A stretch of DNA of 64,000 nt from Lachnospiraceae bacterium (GCA_024698715.1 JAILRA010000058.1:1-64000), one strand, 5' to 3'; shown: positions 26,646-36,256, counted from the first letter of the stretch. The notes: generated by a model from the letters alone, not told the origin. Made by a program: numbers and translations.

Positions 26646-27131
26646 ATGCTTAATAAATTTAAACCTGATATGGAAATTGAATCAGTCTATATGATAGATT
26701 TTGCTTCGCTGTACAATAAAGGGTACAGGGGACTTATTTTTGATATAGACAATACGCTTGTTCCGCATGATGCACCATGTGATGCAAGAAGCGACGAACT
26801 CATTCAAAAACTTCTGGATATGGGCTATAAGATCTTTCTTTTGAGCAACAATGACGAAGACAGGGTAAAGCTTTTTATCCAAAACATAAAACTTGACTAC
26901 ATACATAAGGGCGGTAAGCCATCGAAGAAAAATTACTATAAGGCTTTTGAGATAATGGGACTTGATAAAGAACAGGTAATAGCTGTAGGGGACCAGCTTT
27001 TTACCGATTGTGCCGGTGCCAAAAATGCCGGAATAATGTTTATCAAAGTCGGAATTATCGATAAGAAAGAGCCTCCGCACATTAAGTTAAAAAGGATTCT
27101 CGAAAAGCCGGTAGAACTGCTTACGAGATAA
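26646..27131 (+). CDS. YqeG-family HAD phosphatase
   Basis: 161 residues, HAD superfamily IIIA. Motif I is FDIDNTLVPHDAP, motif II LLSNN, and motif III/IV is around KGGKPSKKNYYKAF and VGDQLFTDCAGAKNAG. YqeG proteins dephosphorylate phosphatidylglycerophosphate or act in unknown cytoplasmic reactions; the substrate is not fixed by sequence. Its ATG directly abuts the stop of the upstream ATPase gene. Confidence 0.88.
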   Translation: MLNKFKPDMEIESVYMIDFASLYNKGYRGLIFDIDNTLVPHDAPCDARSDELIQKLLDMGYKIFLLSNNDEDRVKLFIQNIKLDYIHKGGKPSKKNYYKAFEIMGLDKEQVIAVGDQLFTDCAGAKNAGIMFIKVGIIDKKEPPHIKLKRILEKPVELLTR

Positions 27132-27142
27132 CGGGGAAAGAA

Positions 27143-27943
27143 ATGATCAGAGTTTGTAACATCAGTAAGACATTTTTGAGAAATATCGACAAAAATGCCT
27201 CAGAGAAAAAGGGATTTGCACGAAAAACAAAAGAAGAATTTTATGCCGTGAACAATGTTTCTTTTGAAGCAAAAAACGGCGAGATTCTCGGTATTCTCGG
27301 ACCGAACGGTGCGGGCAAGACCACGCTTTTAAGAATGCTGGCATCGCTTATGACACCGAATGAGGGCAGTGTTGAAATATACGATTCCAACGGTACTATC
27401 ATGGAAAAGGCCGTTGATAAGAAGAAGCATATCGGCTATCTTTCCGGAAATACCAAACTCTATAACCGTTTTTCGACACGTGAGATGCTAAGGATCCTTG
27501 CGGATGTTTACGGAATAAGTGATGAGGATGCCGAAAAGAGGATAGGATTCATTGAAGACGTTCTTGAAATGCATTCTTTTATGGATAATCGTATCGAGAA
27601 ACTTTCCACGGGACAGACGCAGAGAGCGAACATTGCCAGATGCCTTATTCATACGCCCGATATTTATATTTTTGACGAACCGACACTCGGACTTGATGTT
27701 ATCAGTTCGGATGCCATCGTTAATTTTATGAAGAAAGAAAAAGAGAGCGGAAAGACCGTGCTTTATTCCACGCATTACATGGAAGAGGCACAGTATCTTT
27801 GCGATAACATTTTTATGATCTACAAGGGAAAACAGATTGCTTACGGAACTCCCGAAGAACTGATGGAAAGTACCGGAACAGCCAATCTTCGCGATACCTT
27901 CAAAAAACTGATTGGAATGGAGGCCGGAAGCGATGAACTTTAG
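27143..27943 (+). CDS. ABC exporter ATPase (NatA type)
   Basis: 266 residues: Walker A GPNGAGKTT, signature STGQTQRANIA (a variant of LSGGQ), Walker B IYIFDEPTLGLD and H-loop STHYM. NatA/CcmA-like ATPases pair with ABC-2 permeases; here the permease gene overlaps by 11 bp. Residues 15-35 (KNASEKKGFARKTKEEFYAV) form a basic insertion before the first beta strand. Confidence 0.9.
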   Translation: MIRVCNISKTFLRNIDKNASEKKGFARKTKEEFYAVNNVSFEAKNGEILGILGPNGAGKTTLLRMLASLMTPNEGSVEIYDSNGTIMEKAVDKKKHIGYLSGNTKLYNRFSTREMLRILADVYGISDEDAEKRIGFIEDVLEMHSFMDNRIEKLSTGQTQRANIARCLIHTPDIYIFDEPTLGLDVISSDAIVNFMKKEKESGKTVLYSTHYMEEAQYLCDNIFMIYKGKQIAYGTPEELMESTGTANLRDTFKKLIGMEAGSDEL

Positions 27944-29990
27944 GATTATCAGGACTCTTTTAAAGAAAGAAATAACGGATATTTTCAGGGATACCAAGAC
28001 GATAATCATTATGATCGTTGTGCCCCTTGTTCTTTACCCCCTGCTGTTTTTGGGAACCATGTTGCTTACTTCCAACATAATCAAGGAGTCCACAGTCAAA
28101 ACATATAATGTTGCGATCGTAAGTTCCACCGAAGAGGATTATGCATTTGTCGAATCTCTTTTAAAAGAGGCTCTCGATACGCATCAGTATCATTTTGATA
28201 TTTCAAAATTTCCCACTGATGAAGATTATGAAAAGAGTTTAAGAAACGAAAAATATCAGGGGATCATTTCGATCAAAACTTTGGAAGATGACTATCCCGA
28301 TTTCGAGGTATATACGCTTACTTCATCAAATAAATCGAGTACCTGCAAGGGTATGATCGATCAGGTTTTAAAGGACTATAAAGAGAAGATCATCGACGAA
28401 AAACTCAAAGATGCGATCGCAGACTATGATGCTCTGACTGCGGATCCTTTTGAGATCGATCACAAGGATTATTCCAGCAAGGAAGAAACCACAGGTATGC
28501 TCATCGGATATATCATGCCGTTTATGATGATCATCAGTGTTCTGATGGGTGCATTTACGGTTGCGATAGATGTATCAGTCGGTGAGAAGGAGAGAGGCAC
28601 ACTCGAAACACTCATTACGCTTCCGATAAGAAATTCGGAGATGATGATATCCAAATTCCTGGCCGTTTCGATATTTGCGCTTTTTTCGGTAACCATCAAC
28701 CTTCTGTCGTTCACTCTGATGGGTATATATATTTATAATTCAATGTCACTGGCCAAGACTTTAATGGGAGGATTTAAATTCACGCAGTTTATTCCGTCAA
28801 TCATTCTTATGGCTGCTGTCATGATATTGTTTTCGTTCTTCGTATCGGCACTCTGCCTTTGTGTGGATTTTACCGCAAAGAGTGTAAAAGAAGCCAACAA
28901 TATGACCACGCCTCTTATGCTCATCCTTATGACGGGAGCCGGCGTGACCGTTATTCCGGGTGTGAAGCTCACATCCTTAAAGGCTTTGATCCCGATCCTT
29001 AATGTATCTCTTCTGATAAAGGATCTTTTCATGCTGAAATTTGATCCTTACATGATCGCGATCGTGTTCTTTTCAACTCTTATACATACGATGATCGCGA
29101 TCTTTGTTATGACAAAGATATTCTCTTCGGAAGATATTCTTTTCGGTGAGGGAGTAAAGGGTGTAAGGATATTTGAAAAGAGAGCAAATATGAAAGAAAA
29201 ACAGATACCCGAAATCGGTGATATCATCTTTGTATTTGCGCTGATGTTCCTGATCTCAACCTTTGCCGGCGGCTATGTTATCTTAAGATTCGGATTCGCA
29301 GGTTATGCGGTTTCACAGTTGATCATTTTCGCAGTACCTGTATTGTATGCGTGGTACATGAAGACGGATTTTATTAATGTGTTTTCGATAAAGAAACCCC
29401 GTATTAACGAGCTTGTCGGTGCTGTGCTGTTTTTTGCAGGAACATATATACTGGTTACGCTTCTGGTTTCATGGGTGTCGGCATTGCTTCCTTCAATTCT
29501 CGAGTCAAACGAACAGCTTTCGGGTATCGTATCTTCGGGAGGATTTGTCGCATCGCTCTTTGTTATAGGGATCATGCCTGCATTTGCAGAAGAAGCGGCT
29601 TTCCGTGGCTTCTTATACGGTACTCTTAAAAACAAAAAAATCCCCATCCTGGTTACGATGATAATTACCGCTTTGGTATTTGCGGCATATCATATGAACC
29701 TTTTGCAGTTCATATACGTTTCCGTGATGGGAATGATAATGTCCTATATGATCTATAATTCAAAGAGTATATTTGTTACATGTCTTTTCCATCTTCTGAA
29801 CAATTCGTTTTCGGTTATCCTGCAGTTTAACCCGCAGATAATCAATAAGATTCAGTTCCTTGGAAAGAGCGAGTTTTCGCTTTCGGATAACTTTTTATAT
29901 CTTGGGATCTCGATCGCCATTCTGACATTGGCATTCTTTATTTCAGACAGAAAAGTGGGCTTTTTCAAGATCAAAAAATCCGAGAACTGA
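27933..29990 (+). CDS. ABC-2 permease fused to a CPBP intramembrane protease (NatB-CPBP)
   Basis: 685 residues in two parts. Residues 1-400 are a NatB-type ABC-2 permease with a large extracytoplasmic loop between the first helices and a five- to six-helix core. Residues about 430-680 are a CPBP/CAAX-like protease with EEAAFRGFLYG (motif 1), FAAYHMN (motif 2) and FHLLNN (motif 3), all with putative catalytic residues intact. ATG 27933 has GGAGG 9 nt upstream and overlaps the ATPase gene. The fusion is known from Firmicutes and suggests export plus processing of a peptide or modified substrate; Na+ export by analogy with NatAB is not proven here. Confidence 0.88.
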   Translation: MNFRIIRTLLKKEITDIFRDTKTIIIMIVVPLVLYPLLFLGTMLLTSNIIKESTVKTYNVAIVSSTEEDYAFVESLLKEALDTHQYHFDISKFPTDEDYEKSLRNEKYQGIISIKTLEDDYPDFEVYTLTSSNKSSTCKGMIDQVLKDYKEKIIDEKLKDAIADYDALTADPFEIDHKDYSSKEETTGMLIGYIMPFMMIISVLMGAFTVAIDVSVGEKERGTLETLITLPIRNSEMMISKFLAVSIFALFSVTINLLSFTLMGIYIYNSMSLAKTLMGGFKFTQFIPSIILMAAVMILFSFFVSALCLCVDFTAKSVKEANNMTTPLMLILMTGAGVTVIPGVKLTSLKALIPILNVSLLIKDLFMLKFDPYMIAIVFFSTLIHTMIAIFVMTKIFSSEDILFGEGVKGVRIFEKRANMKEKQIPEIGDIIFVFALMFLISTFAGGYVILRFGFAGYAVSQLIIFAVPVLYAWYMKTDFINVFSIKKPRINELVGAVLFFAGTYILVTLLVSWVSALLPSILESNEQLSGIVSSGGFVASLFVIGIMPAFAEEAAFRGFLYGTLKNKKIPILVTMIITALVFAAYHMNLLQFIYVSVMGMIMSYMIYNSKSIFVTCLFHLLNNSFSVILQFNPQIINKIQFLGKSEFSLSDNFLYLGISIAILTLAFFISDRKVGFFKIKKSEN

Positions 29991-29994
29991 CGGG

Positions 29995-30213
29995 TCAGAA
30001 ACTGCTTTCGTGCCTGATCTCGTTTTCATCCGGCTGGTAGAGATTTGCGTCAGTATTCTCATTGATACTGTCAGCGGTCTGTTCCACCATTTCCCCATAT
30101 CCCGTGAGAGCGGCAAAAGGAGCGAACTGTGCGGCGCGGTTTAACATGGTCATGTGCGGACGTTTGGCCGACTGATAGTGCGGATGGTCAATTATATCAT
30201 CGTATTTGCTCAT
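29995..30213 (-). CDS. YolD-like small protein partner of a Y-family polymerase
   Basis: 72 residues with the conserved RAAQFAPFAALTGY core. In Firmicutes, YolD-like proteins follow Y-family polymerase genes (for example YqjX with YqjW) in SOS units. Here it overlaps the polymerase stop by 4 bp and must be translated with it. It converges on the NatB-CPBP gene with a 4-nt gap and no terminator. Confidence 0.75.
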   Translation of the reverse strand: MSKYDDIIDHPHYQSAKRPHMTMLNRAAQFAPFAALTGYGEMVEQTADSINENTDANLYQPDENEIRHESSF

Positions 30214-31700
30214 GATCTGTGTCCTCCGATCTGCATATTTCTTTCTCTTGAGGTAGCTCCTTCGAGAAAATCGGTTCCCTTTAAAAGGGCATTTTTGCCG
30301 TATTTTTTCTTTATCTCAAGCGAAGCCAGCTGAAGTCTTTTTTCTCTTTCCAGTTCCGCTTCTTCTTTTTCTTTTGCGGAATAGTCTACAAAAAGACTCA
30401 TTTGTTCTTCATGATCTTTCTTTGCGTAATCAGATTCCAAAACAATATTGCAGGCAGTGATATTAATACGTCTTACAAAAAGATTGGGATCCGTGATCTC
30501 TTCAAACAATTCCAGGCAGGCATTGATTATCATTCTGGTAGAAGAAGTGTATCTTGAAAGATTTATCGTGCCGTGAGCGTATTTTGGGATGTATCGACCA
30601 TAATGGTCAAGCTTTATCTCGCCCGCATATTCTTTCATGCTTCTTGCATCCTTGAAACTTTCGTAACCGATATTGAGTACAAGCTGTGCAGTAAGAAGCT
30701 TTTTTTCTACCAGGTCAAGCGAGAGATTGTCGGCCATTTCTCGAACGATGATCTGTGCTTCGCTGTATTTGTAAGGCCTTGTCAGAACCTGTCCCGTGCT
30801 GATGCTGTTTGTCTCGGGACGAAACTGTTTGATGTATTCGATGGTGCAGGGTTCCCAGCCCCATGCATGATCGATGATGAGTTCCGCATTTATACCGAAT
30901 ATTTTATATAAAGTATCTTCATTTTTTTCTGAGAATCTTGCCAGTTCACCGAGAGTGTAGATCCCGAGTTTGTGAAGACTTCGTGCAGTTCCGGGACCTA
31001 TTCTCCAGAAATCGGTCAGAGGCTGATGATCCCATAAAAGTTCCCTGAATTTTCTTTCGTCAAGCTCGGCAATGCGAACACCGTCTTTGTCTGCGGGGAT
31101 ATGTTTGGCCACGATATCCATCGCGATCTTGCAGAGGAACAGATTGGTGCCTATACCGACTGTAGCCGTAATATGTGTCTCCGCGAGCACATCATTGATG
31201 ATCTTACGGGCGAGTTCGTGTGCACTCAGTCCGTAGAGTTCAAGATAATCCGTAACATCCATGAAGACTTCGTCGCAGGAATATACATGGATATCGTTGC
31301 TTGAAATATATTTCAGGTAGATGCTGTAGATTTTGGTGCTGTACTGCATGTAAAGAGACATTCTCGGTACCGCGGTTATAAAATCGATCTTTGCGGCCGG
31401 ATTGTCTGCCAGTTCAACGGCATCACATGAGGAGGATGTAAATGTTTTGTTCGGAGCGTGTTTTAATCTTTCTGAATTGGCGTATTCGAGTTTTTGCAGC
31501 ACTTCAAAAAGCCTGGCTCTTCCCGGTATCCCGTAGGCTTTAAGGGAAGGAGAAACAGCCAGACATATGGTCTTTTCGGTTCTGGACGCATCGGCAACGA
31601 CAAGGTTTGTCTTAAGCGGATCAAGGGAACGTTCCGCGCATTCAACCGAAGCGTAGAAACTTTTCAGATCTATTGCAATATAAATACGCTCTTTATCCAT
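30210..31700 (-). CDS. Y-family (UmuC/DinB-like) translesion DNA polymerase
   Basis: 496 residues. The palm motif IAIDLKSFYASVECAERSLD carries the first metal ligand, YSCDEVFMDVTDYL the second acidic pair, and an HhH region (DFWRIGPGTARSLHKLGIYT) and little-finger domain follow. The extended C-terminus (about 130 residues) is typical of UvrX/YqjW-type enzymes and not of short DinB. It bypasses DNA lesions. The promoter carries a LexA box, and the predicted transcript starts at or next to the ATG, with no ribosome-binding site visible. Confidence 0.88.
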   Translation of the reverse strand: MDKERIYIAIDLKSFYASVECAERSLDPLKTNLVVADASRTEKTICLAVSPSLKAYGIPGRARLFEVLQKLEYANSERLKHAPNKTFTSSSCDAVELADNPAAKIDFITAVPRMSLYMQYSTKIYSIYLKYISSNDIHVYSCDEVFMDVTDYLELYGLSAHELARKIINDVLAETHITATVGIGTNLFLCKIAMDIVAKHIPADKDGVRIAELDERKFRELLWDHQPLTDFWRIGPGTARSLHKLGIYTLGELARFSEKNEDTLYKIFGINAELIIDHAWGWEPCTIEYIKQFRPETNSISTGQVLTRPYKYSEAQIIVREMADNLSLDLVEKKLLTAQLVLNIGYESFKDARSMKEYAGEIKLDHYGRYIPKYAHGTINLSRYTSSTRMIINACLELFEEITDPNLFVRRINITACNIVLESDYAKKDHEEQMSLFVDYSAKEKEEAELEREKRLQLASLEIKKKYGKNALLKGTDFLEGATSRERNMQIGGHRS

Positions 31701-31706
31701 ACAGTT

Positions 31707-31736
31707 ATTTTACCAAACAAATGTTCGAACAGTCAA
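31707..31736 (-). promoter_or_regulatory. SOS promoter with LexA box for the Y-family polymerase
   Basis: Read on the minus strand: TTGACT (31736-31731), 18-bp spacer, TAAAAT (31712-31707). The box CGAACATTTGTTTG (31727-31714) fills the spacer and matches the Firmicutes LexA consensus CGAAC-N4-GTTCG at all but one position (T for C). Only six bases separate the -10 box from the start codon, which implies a leaderless mRNA. Confidence 0.75.
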
Positions 31737-31839
31737 GCGGAACGAAACATAAGAGACAAAAAAGGGATTTTTCTCTTTAAATAGTCGGCATAAATGTGAT
31801 AATATGCTATTGACGAGTTGTTTTTAAGAGGAATGCAAA

Positions 31840-34497
31840 ATGATATTTGAGCAGGTCGGAAGCGTATACAGTATCGTAATCAATCTTGCGGGTTTAATAG
31901 TGTGTCTGTTTCAGTACATTAAACGTCCGACGAAAGTAGGTGTATGCGTACTTGTGTATCTGCTTTCAAACCTTCTTTCAAACTATTACTGGGGCGCATA
32001 TGTTGTAGTAATGGGGGATTATCCCAATGTTTCGTCAATCCTTTCATATGTGGGCTGGAATATCGCTTTTCTTACGACGGCACTTATGCCGATCATCTTG
32101 ATAAAAGAAAACAGGATAAAATTTTTCTCGCCTCTTTCTCTTATTCCCGTTCCTTTAAATATCGCACAGCTTTTGATCTATCTGCAGTACGGCGGGTATT
32201 TTAACAATATCTGGCAGGTTTTCTTTTCGACCGTAACCGTCTGCTTAAGCATTAATTATATTTTATGTTATGTCTTCAGACACAAAAAAGAGGAAAATCT
32301 CCGCAAACCGTATATTGAAGTGGTTCTTTTGTTATTTATCACTTCTGAATATATTTCGTGGACTTCATCGTGTTATTCATGGTCTACCGAATGGGTGGAT
32401 CCTTATACATATGCTTCGATCTTCAGCGGAATGATATATATTCTTCTTCCGATCGCAATCAGCAAAACATATAACATAAAAGGCGGGAAAAAATACGAAA
32501 CCGGTAACAGATTAAATAAAATTTTCGCACCTGTCTACTTTGCGTTTGTTTTTACGACATGCTTCGGAGGATATATTCTGGCCGTATGGATGAAAAAGAC
32601 TCTTACATCCGGAATCGGACAGGTCGGCGACACCGATCCGTACAGTGTTATCGCCGTTATGCTTTTTGTTGTGTCACTGGTTATCATTCTGTTTACCATT
32701 ACGGTTATTCTCATTGTAAGTTCCGAACAAAAAACATCTGAAAGCAGAAAACTGAAGATAGAAAAATCGGCAGCTGAAAGATCGAATGCCGCAAAGAGCG
32801 AATTCCTTGCCAATATGTCGCATGAAATAAGAACGCCGATCAATGCCGTTCTCGGAATGAACGAAATGATCCTGCGGGAAAGTCTCGAAGCCAGGGATAT
32901 GCTCCCACAGGAAAGAGAAGAGATAATAAAGATATTTTCCGATATCTGCAATTATTCCGGGAATATTGAAAGTGCGGGAAATAACCTTCTTTCGATCATT
33001 AACGACATCCTTGATTTTTCCAAGATCGAAGCCGGCAAAATGGAACTGGTGGAAAGCAATTACAAATTAAGTTCGGTGCTTAACGATGTGAGCAATATGA
33101 TCTCGTTCAAGGCCAAGAGCAAGAACCTGGAATATATCGTTGAAGTTGACGAGACGCTTCCCGACGGACTTTACGGCGACGAAGTAAGAGTCAGACAGAT
33201 AATCACCAACCTGTTGAACAATGCGGTCAAATATACTCAGAAGGGCAGTATCTGCTTAAGTGTTAACGAAGGAAAGAGCGAATACAATGATTTTGCCAAT
33301 CTGGTGGTCAAAGTAAAAGACACCGGTATCGGAATAAAAGAAGAAGATATCTCAAAACTCTTTAACAAATTCGAAAGAGTCGATATGAAGAACAACAGTA
33401 CCGTGGAAGGAACAGGACTGGGTCTTGCCATTACCGGAAGTCTTCTTACCATGATGGGCGGAGATATAAAGGTTGAAAGCGAGTACGGGAAGGGTTCCGT
33501 ATTTTCCGTTTCGATCCCTCAAAAGATAGTATCCGAGGAACCCATAGGCAATTTCCGCGAGAAGTTCGAAAAGAGCATCAGTGCACTTAAGGCACCAAAA
33601 GAAAACTTCCATGCGCCGAATGCGCATATCCTTATCGTAGATGATACGGTCATGAATCTTACAGTGGCAAGGGGGCTTCTTAAGAACACATACATCAATA
33701 TCGATACTGCCGTCAGCGGTGAAGAAGCCATCGAACTTTCGAAGGCAAACTGTTATGACGTGATCCTTATGGATCAGCGTATGCCGAATATGGATGGTAT
33801 AACGGCCATGCATTACATAAAAGAGGATGCTAACTGCATAAACGCTTCCACACCTTTCATCTGCCTTACCGCAGATGCAGTAAGCGGTGCGCGTGAGAGA
33901 TATCTGTCCGAAGGTTTCGAAGACTATATCACCAAGCCCATCGACAGTCGCGAATTACTCGACACACTGCTTAAATATCTTCCGCAGGATAAGATCAAAC
34001 GCGGAGATATGCCCCGTGAAAAATCGGCGGATGCGGTTAATGACATATCTGTTTCCGAGACAGAGGCGGTTAAGGATATATCTGTTTCCAAGACGGATGC
34101 TGACAGTATCATAAACAGAAAAACCGGAATTGATTTCTGCGGAGGAGATGAAGAATTTTACGATACTCTTTTGGATGAATATGTAAAAGAATCTGAGAAA
34201 AAATCTCTGCTGATTGAGGAACTGTTCGAGAAACAGGATTGGAAAAACTACAGCGTTCAGGTACATTCGCTGAAGAGTACTTCCAAAATGATAGGTGCCG
34301 CTAAACTTTCAGAAATCGCGGCCGAGGTCGAGAAAGCCTCCGACGAAAGTGATGCACAACTGATAAGAACCAAGCATGATAAGATGTGCGGAATGTACAG
34401 ATCCGTAACGGAAGAAATAAGAAAATTACTTGATATTAAAGAATCAAATCCGGACAAAAAAGATGAAGATGAAATCCTCGAGTTCTTACCTGAGTAA
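31840..34497 (+). CDS. Membrane-bound hybrid histidine kinase with REC and Hpt domains
   Basis: 885 residues. About eight membrane helices cover residues 1-300. A short coiled linker leads to HisKA with His328 in NMSHEIRTPINAVLG and a HATPase_c domain (NLLNNAVKYTQ, DTGIGIKEED, GTGLGLAI). Then a receiver domain with Asp645 in VILMDQRMPNMDG and an Hpt domain with His809 in QVHSLKSTSK. It can run the whole His-Asp-His relay; the final response regulator is not adjacent. Near residues 735-750 two copies of VSETE/VSKTD-like sequence show a small internal duplication. The input signal is unknown. Confidence 0.93.
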   Translation: MIFEQVGSVYSIVINLAGLIVCLFQYIKRPTKVGVCVLVYLLSNLLSNYYWGAYVVVMGDYPNVSSILSYVGWNIAFLTTALMPIILIKENRIKFFSPLSLIPVPLNIAQLLIYLQYGGYFNNIWQVFFSTVTVCLSINYILCYVFRHKKEENLRKPYIEVVLLLFITSEYISWTSSCYSWSTEWVDPYTYASIFSGMIYILLPIAISKTYNIKGGKKYETGNRLNKIFAPVYFAFVFTTCFGGYILAVWMKKTLTSGIGQVGDTDPYSVIAVMLFVVSLVIILFTITVILIVSSEQKTSESRKLKIEKSAAERSNAAKSEFLANMSHEIRTPINAVLGMNEMILRESLEARDMLPQEREEIIKIFSDICNYSGNIESAGNNLLSIINDILDFSKIEAGKMELVESNYKLSSVLNDVSNMISFKAKSKNLEYIVEVDETLPDGLYGDEVRVRQIITNLLNNAVKYTQKGSICLSVNEGKSEYNDFANLVVKVKDTGIGIKEEDISKLFNKFERVDMKNNSTVEGTGLGLAITGSLLTMMGGDIKVESEYGKGSVFSVSIPQKIVSEEPIGNFREKFEKSISALKAPKENFHAPNAHILIVDDTVMNLTVARGLLKNTYINIDTAVSGEEAIELSKANCYDVILMDQRMPNMDGITAMHYIKEDANCINASTPFICLTADAVSGARERYLSEGFEDYITKPIDSRELLDTLLKYLPQDKIKRGDMPREKSADAVNDISVSETEAVKDISVSKTDADSIINRKTGIDFCGGDEEFYDTLLDEYVKESEKKSLLIEELFEKQDWKNYSVQVHSLKSTSKMIGAAKLSEIAAEVEKASDESDAQLIRTKHDKMCGMYRSVTEEIRKLLDIKESNPDKKDEDEILEFLPE

Positions 34498-34967
34498 CTG
34501 TTATCATATTTAAGGAATTTACGCGCAAAAATCAAGAAATGTAAAAACGCGTGTAAAATCTGAGGCAAATCTGAAATCCTACGCGCGTAATTGAATATTT
34601 GTCTAAAAAGCGCGTAAAACAACTGAATCTTGTATTCAGGATATTTCTTTACGAGTTTTCCCTGTATTTCACAGTCTTCCAAAAATTTCTCTTCGCAAAA
34701 AATGACAGAAGTCATACAGAAAAATAAGAAGTTAAGAAGGGATAATTGTATTATATTGAAACATGAAGTTTAAAAACAATAACGTGTTAACATGTGAATA
34801 TAAGGTTTTGAAATAATAATGCATTAATATGTGAATATAAGGTTTTAAAATAATAACGCATTAATATGTGAGTATAACATTTTAAAACTATAATGCATTA
34901 ATTAAAACTATATAGTTTCGGAACCAAAACACGTTAATAATTCAATTATCAATCAGCAGGAGGGTTT
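34498..34967. other. 470-bp gap without genes; GCGCGTAA motifs and a tandem repeat
   Basis: No credible gene in either strand. Four ACGCG/GCGCGTAA-type motifs lie at 34518-34526 (reverse), 34547-34557, 34581-34590 and 34610-34619. The second half, 34760-34940, is very AT-rich and holds the 37-bp tandem repeat. The xylanase gene follows after CAGGAGGGTTT. No intrinsic terminator for the kinase was seen. Confidence 0.6.
34792..34902 (+). repeat. Three tandem 37-bp repeats upstream of the xylanase gene
   Basis: Units 34792-34828, 34829-34865 and 34866-34902 begin ATGTGA(A/G)TATAA and end (A/G)CATTAAT or CGCATTAAT. Units 1 and 2 differ at two positions; unit 3 is more diverged. Partial units flank the array (AACGTGTTAAC before it, CACGTTAAT after it). 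There are no spacers, so it is not a CRISPR array. A regulator-binding array or iteron-like site is possible. Confidence 0.8.
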
Positions 34968-36170
34968 ATGGATATTTCTCACAGAAAGGTTAACAAAAGG
35001 GTACAGTTCAAAGATGCGCAGGGGAATCCCGTTGCAAATCGCAGGATCGGTGTAAAGCAGACTAATCATGAATTTTTGTTTGGATGCGGGGCATTTGATT
35101 TTATTCCGTATGTAATGACGGGAAATGAAAATTTCAAACAGATCACTGACAGTTGGCTTGAGATTTTCAATTACGGGACACTTCCTTTTTACTGGGGCAA
35201 TTTCGAAAAAGAGGAAGGAAAACCTGAAACGGAAACGCTTATGAAGACCGCGCAGTATCTGAACAGCAAGAACGTTAAAGTCAAAGGGCATCCTCTTTGC
35301 TGGCATACGGTTTGTGCTCCCTGGCTCATGGAATACGACAATGCGACGATAATGAAAAAACAGATCGAAAGAATCGACAGGGAAGTCAGCGGTTTCAAGG
35401 GCGTGATCGATATGTGGGATGTTATAAACGAAGTTGTTATCATGCCGATATTCGATAAATACGACAATGCCGTTACAAGAATATGCAAGGAAAAAGGCAG
35501 GGTCGGACTTATCAAAGAAGTGTTTGACAAAGCACATGAATGCAATCCCGATGCAACTCTTTTGTTAAACGATTTCAATACTTCCATAAATTACGAAATA
35601 CTGATCGACGGATGTTTGAATGCGGGTGTTCCCATAAGTGCGATAGGAATCCAGTCCCATCAGCATCAGGGATACTGGGGCAGGGAAAAACTTGAAGAAG
35701 TTCTGGACAGATTTTCTTCTTTCGGATTGCCGATACATTTTACCGAAAACACTCTGATCTCCGGTGAGATCATGCCTGCATATATAGAAGATCTGAATGA
35801 CTGGCAGGTGGATGAATGGCCTTCAACTCCCGAAGGTGAGGAAAGACAGGCGAAAGAAATAGAAGAAATGTACAGAATTCTTTTCGCTCATCCTCTGGTT
35901 CAGGCAATTACGACATGGGATTACAAGGACGGAGCATGGCTTAAGGCACCGAGCGGATATTTAAGAACTGATAATACGAAAAAGCCTTCGTACGAAATGC
36001 TTAAGAATCTGGTCAGAAACGAGTGGTGGACGGATACCGAAGTAATGACGGATTCCGAAGGATATGCGGATATTGAAGCTTTTAAGGGTGAGTATACTTT
36101 AAGCTGCGACGGTATTTCGGCTTCTGTAAGATTAAATGATAATGAACCTTTGACAACTGTCCTTAAATAA
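34968..36170 (+). CDS. GH10 endo-1,4-beta-xylanase, intracellular
   Basis: 400 residues. No signal peptide, so it probably acts in the cytoplasm on imported xylo-oligosaccharides. GH10 hallmarks: HPLCWHT, acid/base Glu155 in WDVINE, HQHQGYW, nucleophile Glu260 in HFTEN (where most GH10 enzymes have ITELD), and AITTWDYKDGAWL near the end. A C-terminal extension of about 50 residues (after residue 350) looks like a small beta domain. CAGGAGGGTTT precedes the ATG. No other xylan-utilisation gene is adjacent. Confidence 0.92.
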   Translation: MDISHRKVNKRVQFKDAQGNPVANRRIGVKQTNHEFLFGCGAFDFIPYVMTGNENFKQITDSWLEIFNYGTLPFYWGNFEKEEGKPETETLMKTAQYLNSKNVKVKGHPLCWHTVCAPWLMEYDNATIMKKQIERIDREVSGFKGVIDMWDVINEVVIMPIFDKYDNAVTRICKEKGRVGLIKEVFDKAHECNPDATLLLNDFNTSINYEILIDGCLNAGVPISAIGIQSHQHQGYWGREKLEEVLDRFSSFGLPIHFTENTLISGEIMPAYIEDLNDWQVDEWPSTPEGEERQAKEIEEMYRILFAHPLVQAITTWDYKDGAWLKAPSGYLRTDNTKKPSYEMLKNLVRNEWWTDTEVMTDSEGYADIEAFKGEYTLSCDGISASVRLNDNEPLTTVLK

Positions 36171-36188
36171 TCCGGAAATACATGATCA

Positions 36189-36217
36189 TTCAAAAAATAA
36201 CACGGATTTGATATAAT
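36189..36217 (+). promoter_or_regulatory. Promoter of the alcohol dehydrogenase gene
   Basis: TTCAAA (36189-36194), 17-bp spacer, TATAAT (36212-36217), about 40 nt before the ATG; AAAGGAGAC is the ribosome-binding site. Confidence 0.65.
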
Positions 36218-36256
36218 TATTTTAGATGATGTGCTGTAAGAAAGGAGACTGATTGC

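Noticed and set aside
34792..34902. CRISPR array
   Set aside because: Units are contiguous without spacers and diverge steadily; no cas genes in the window.
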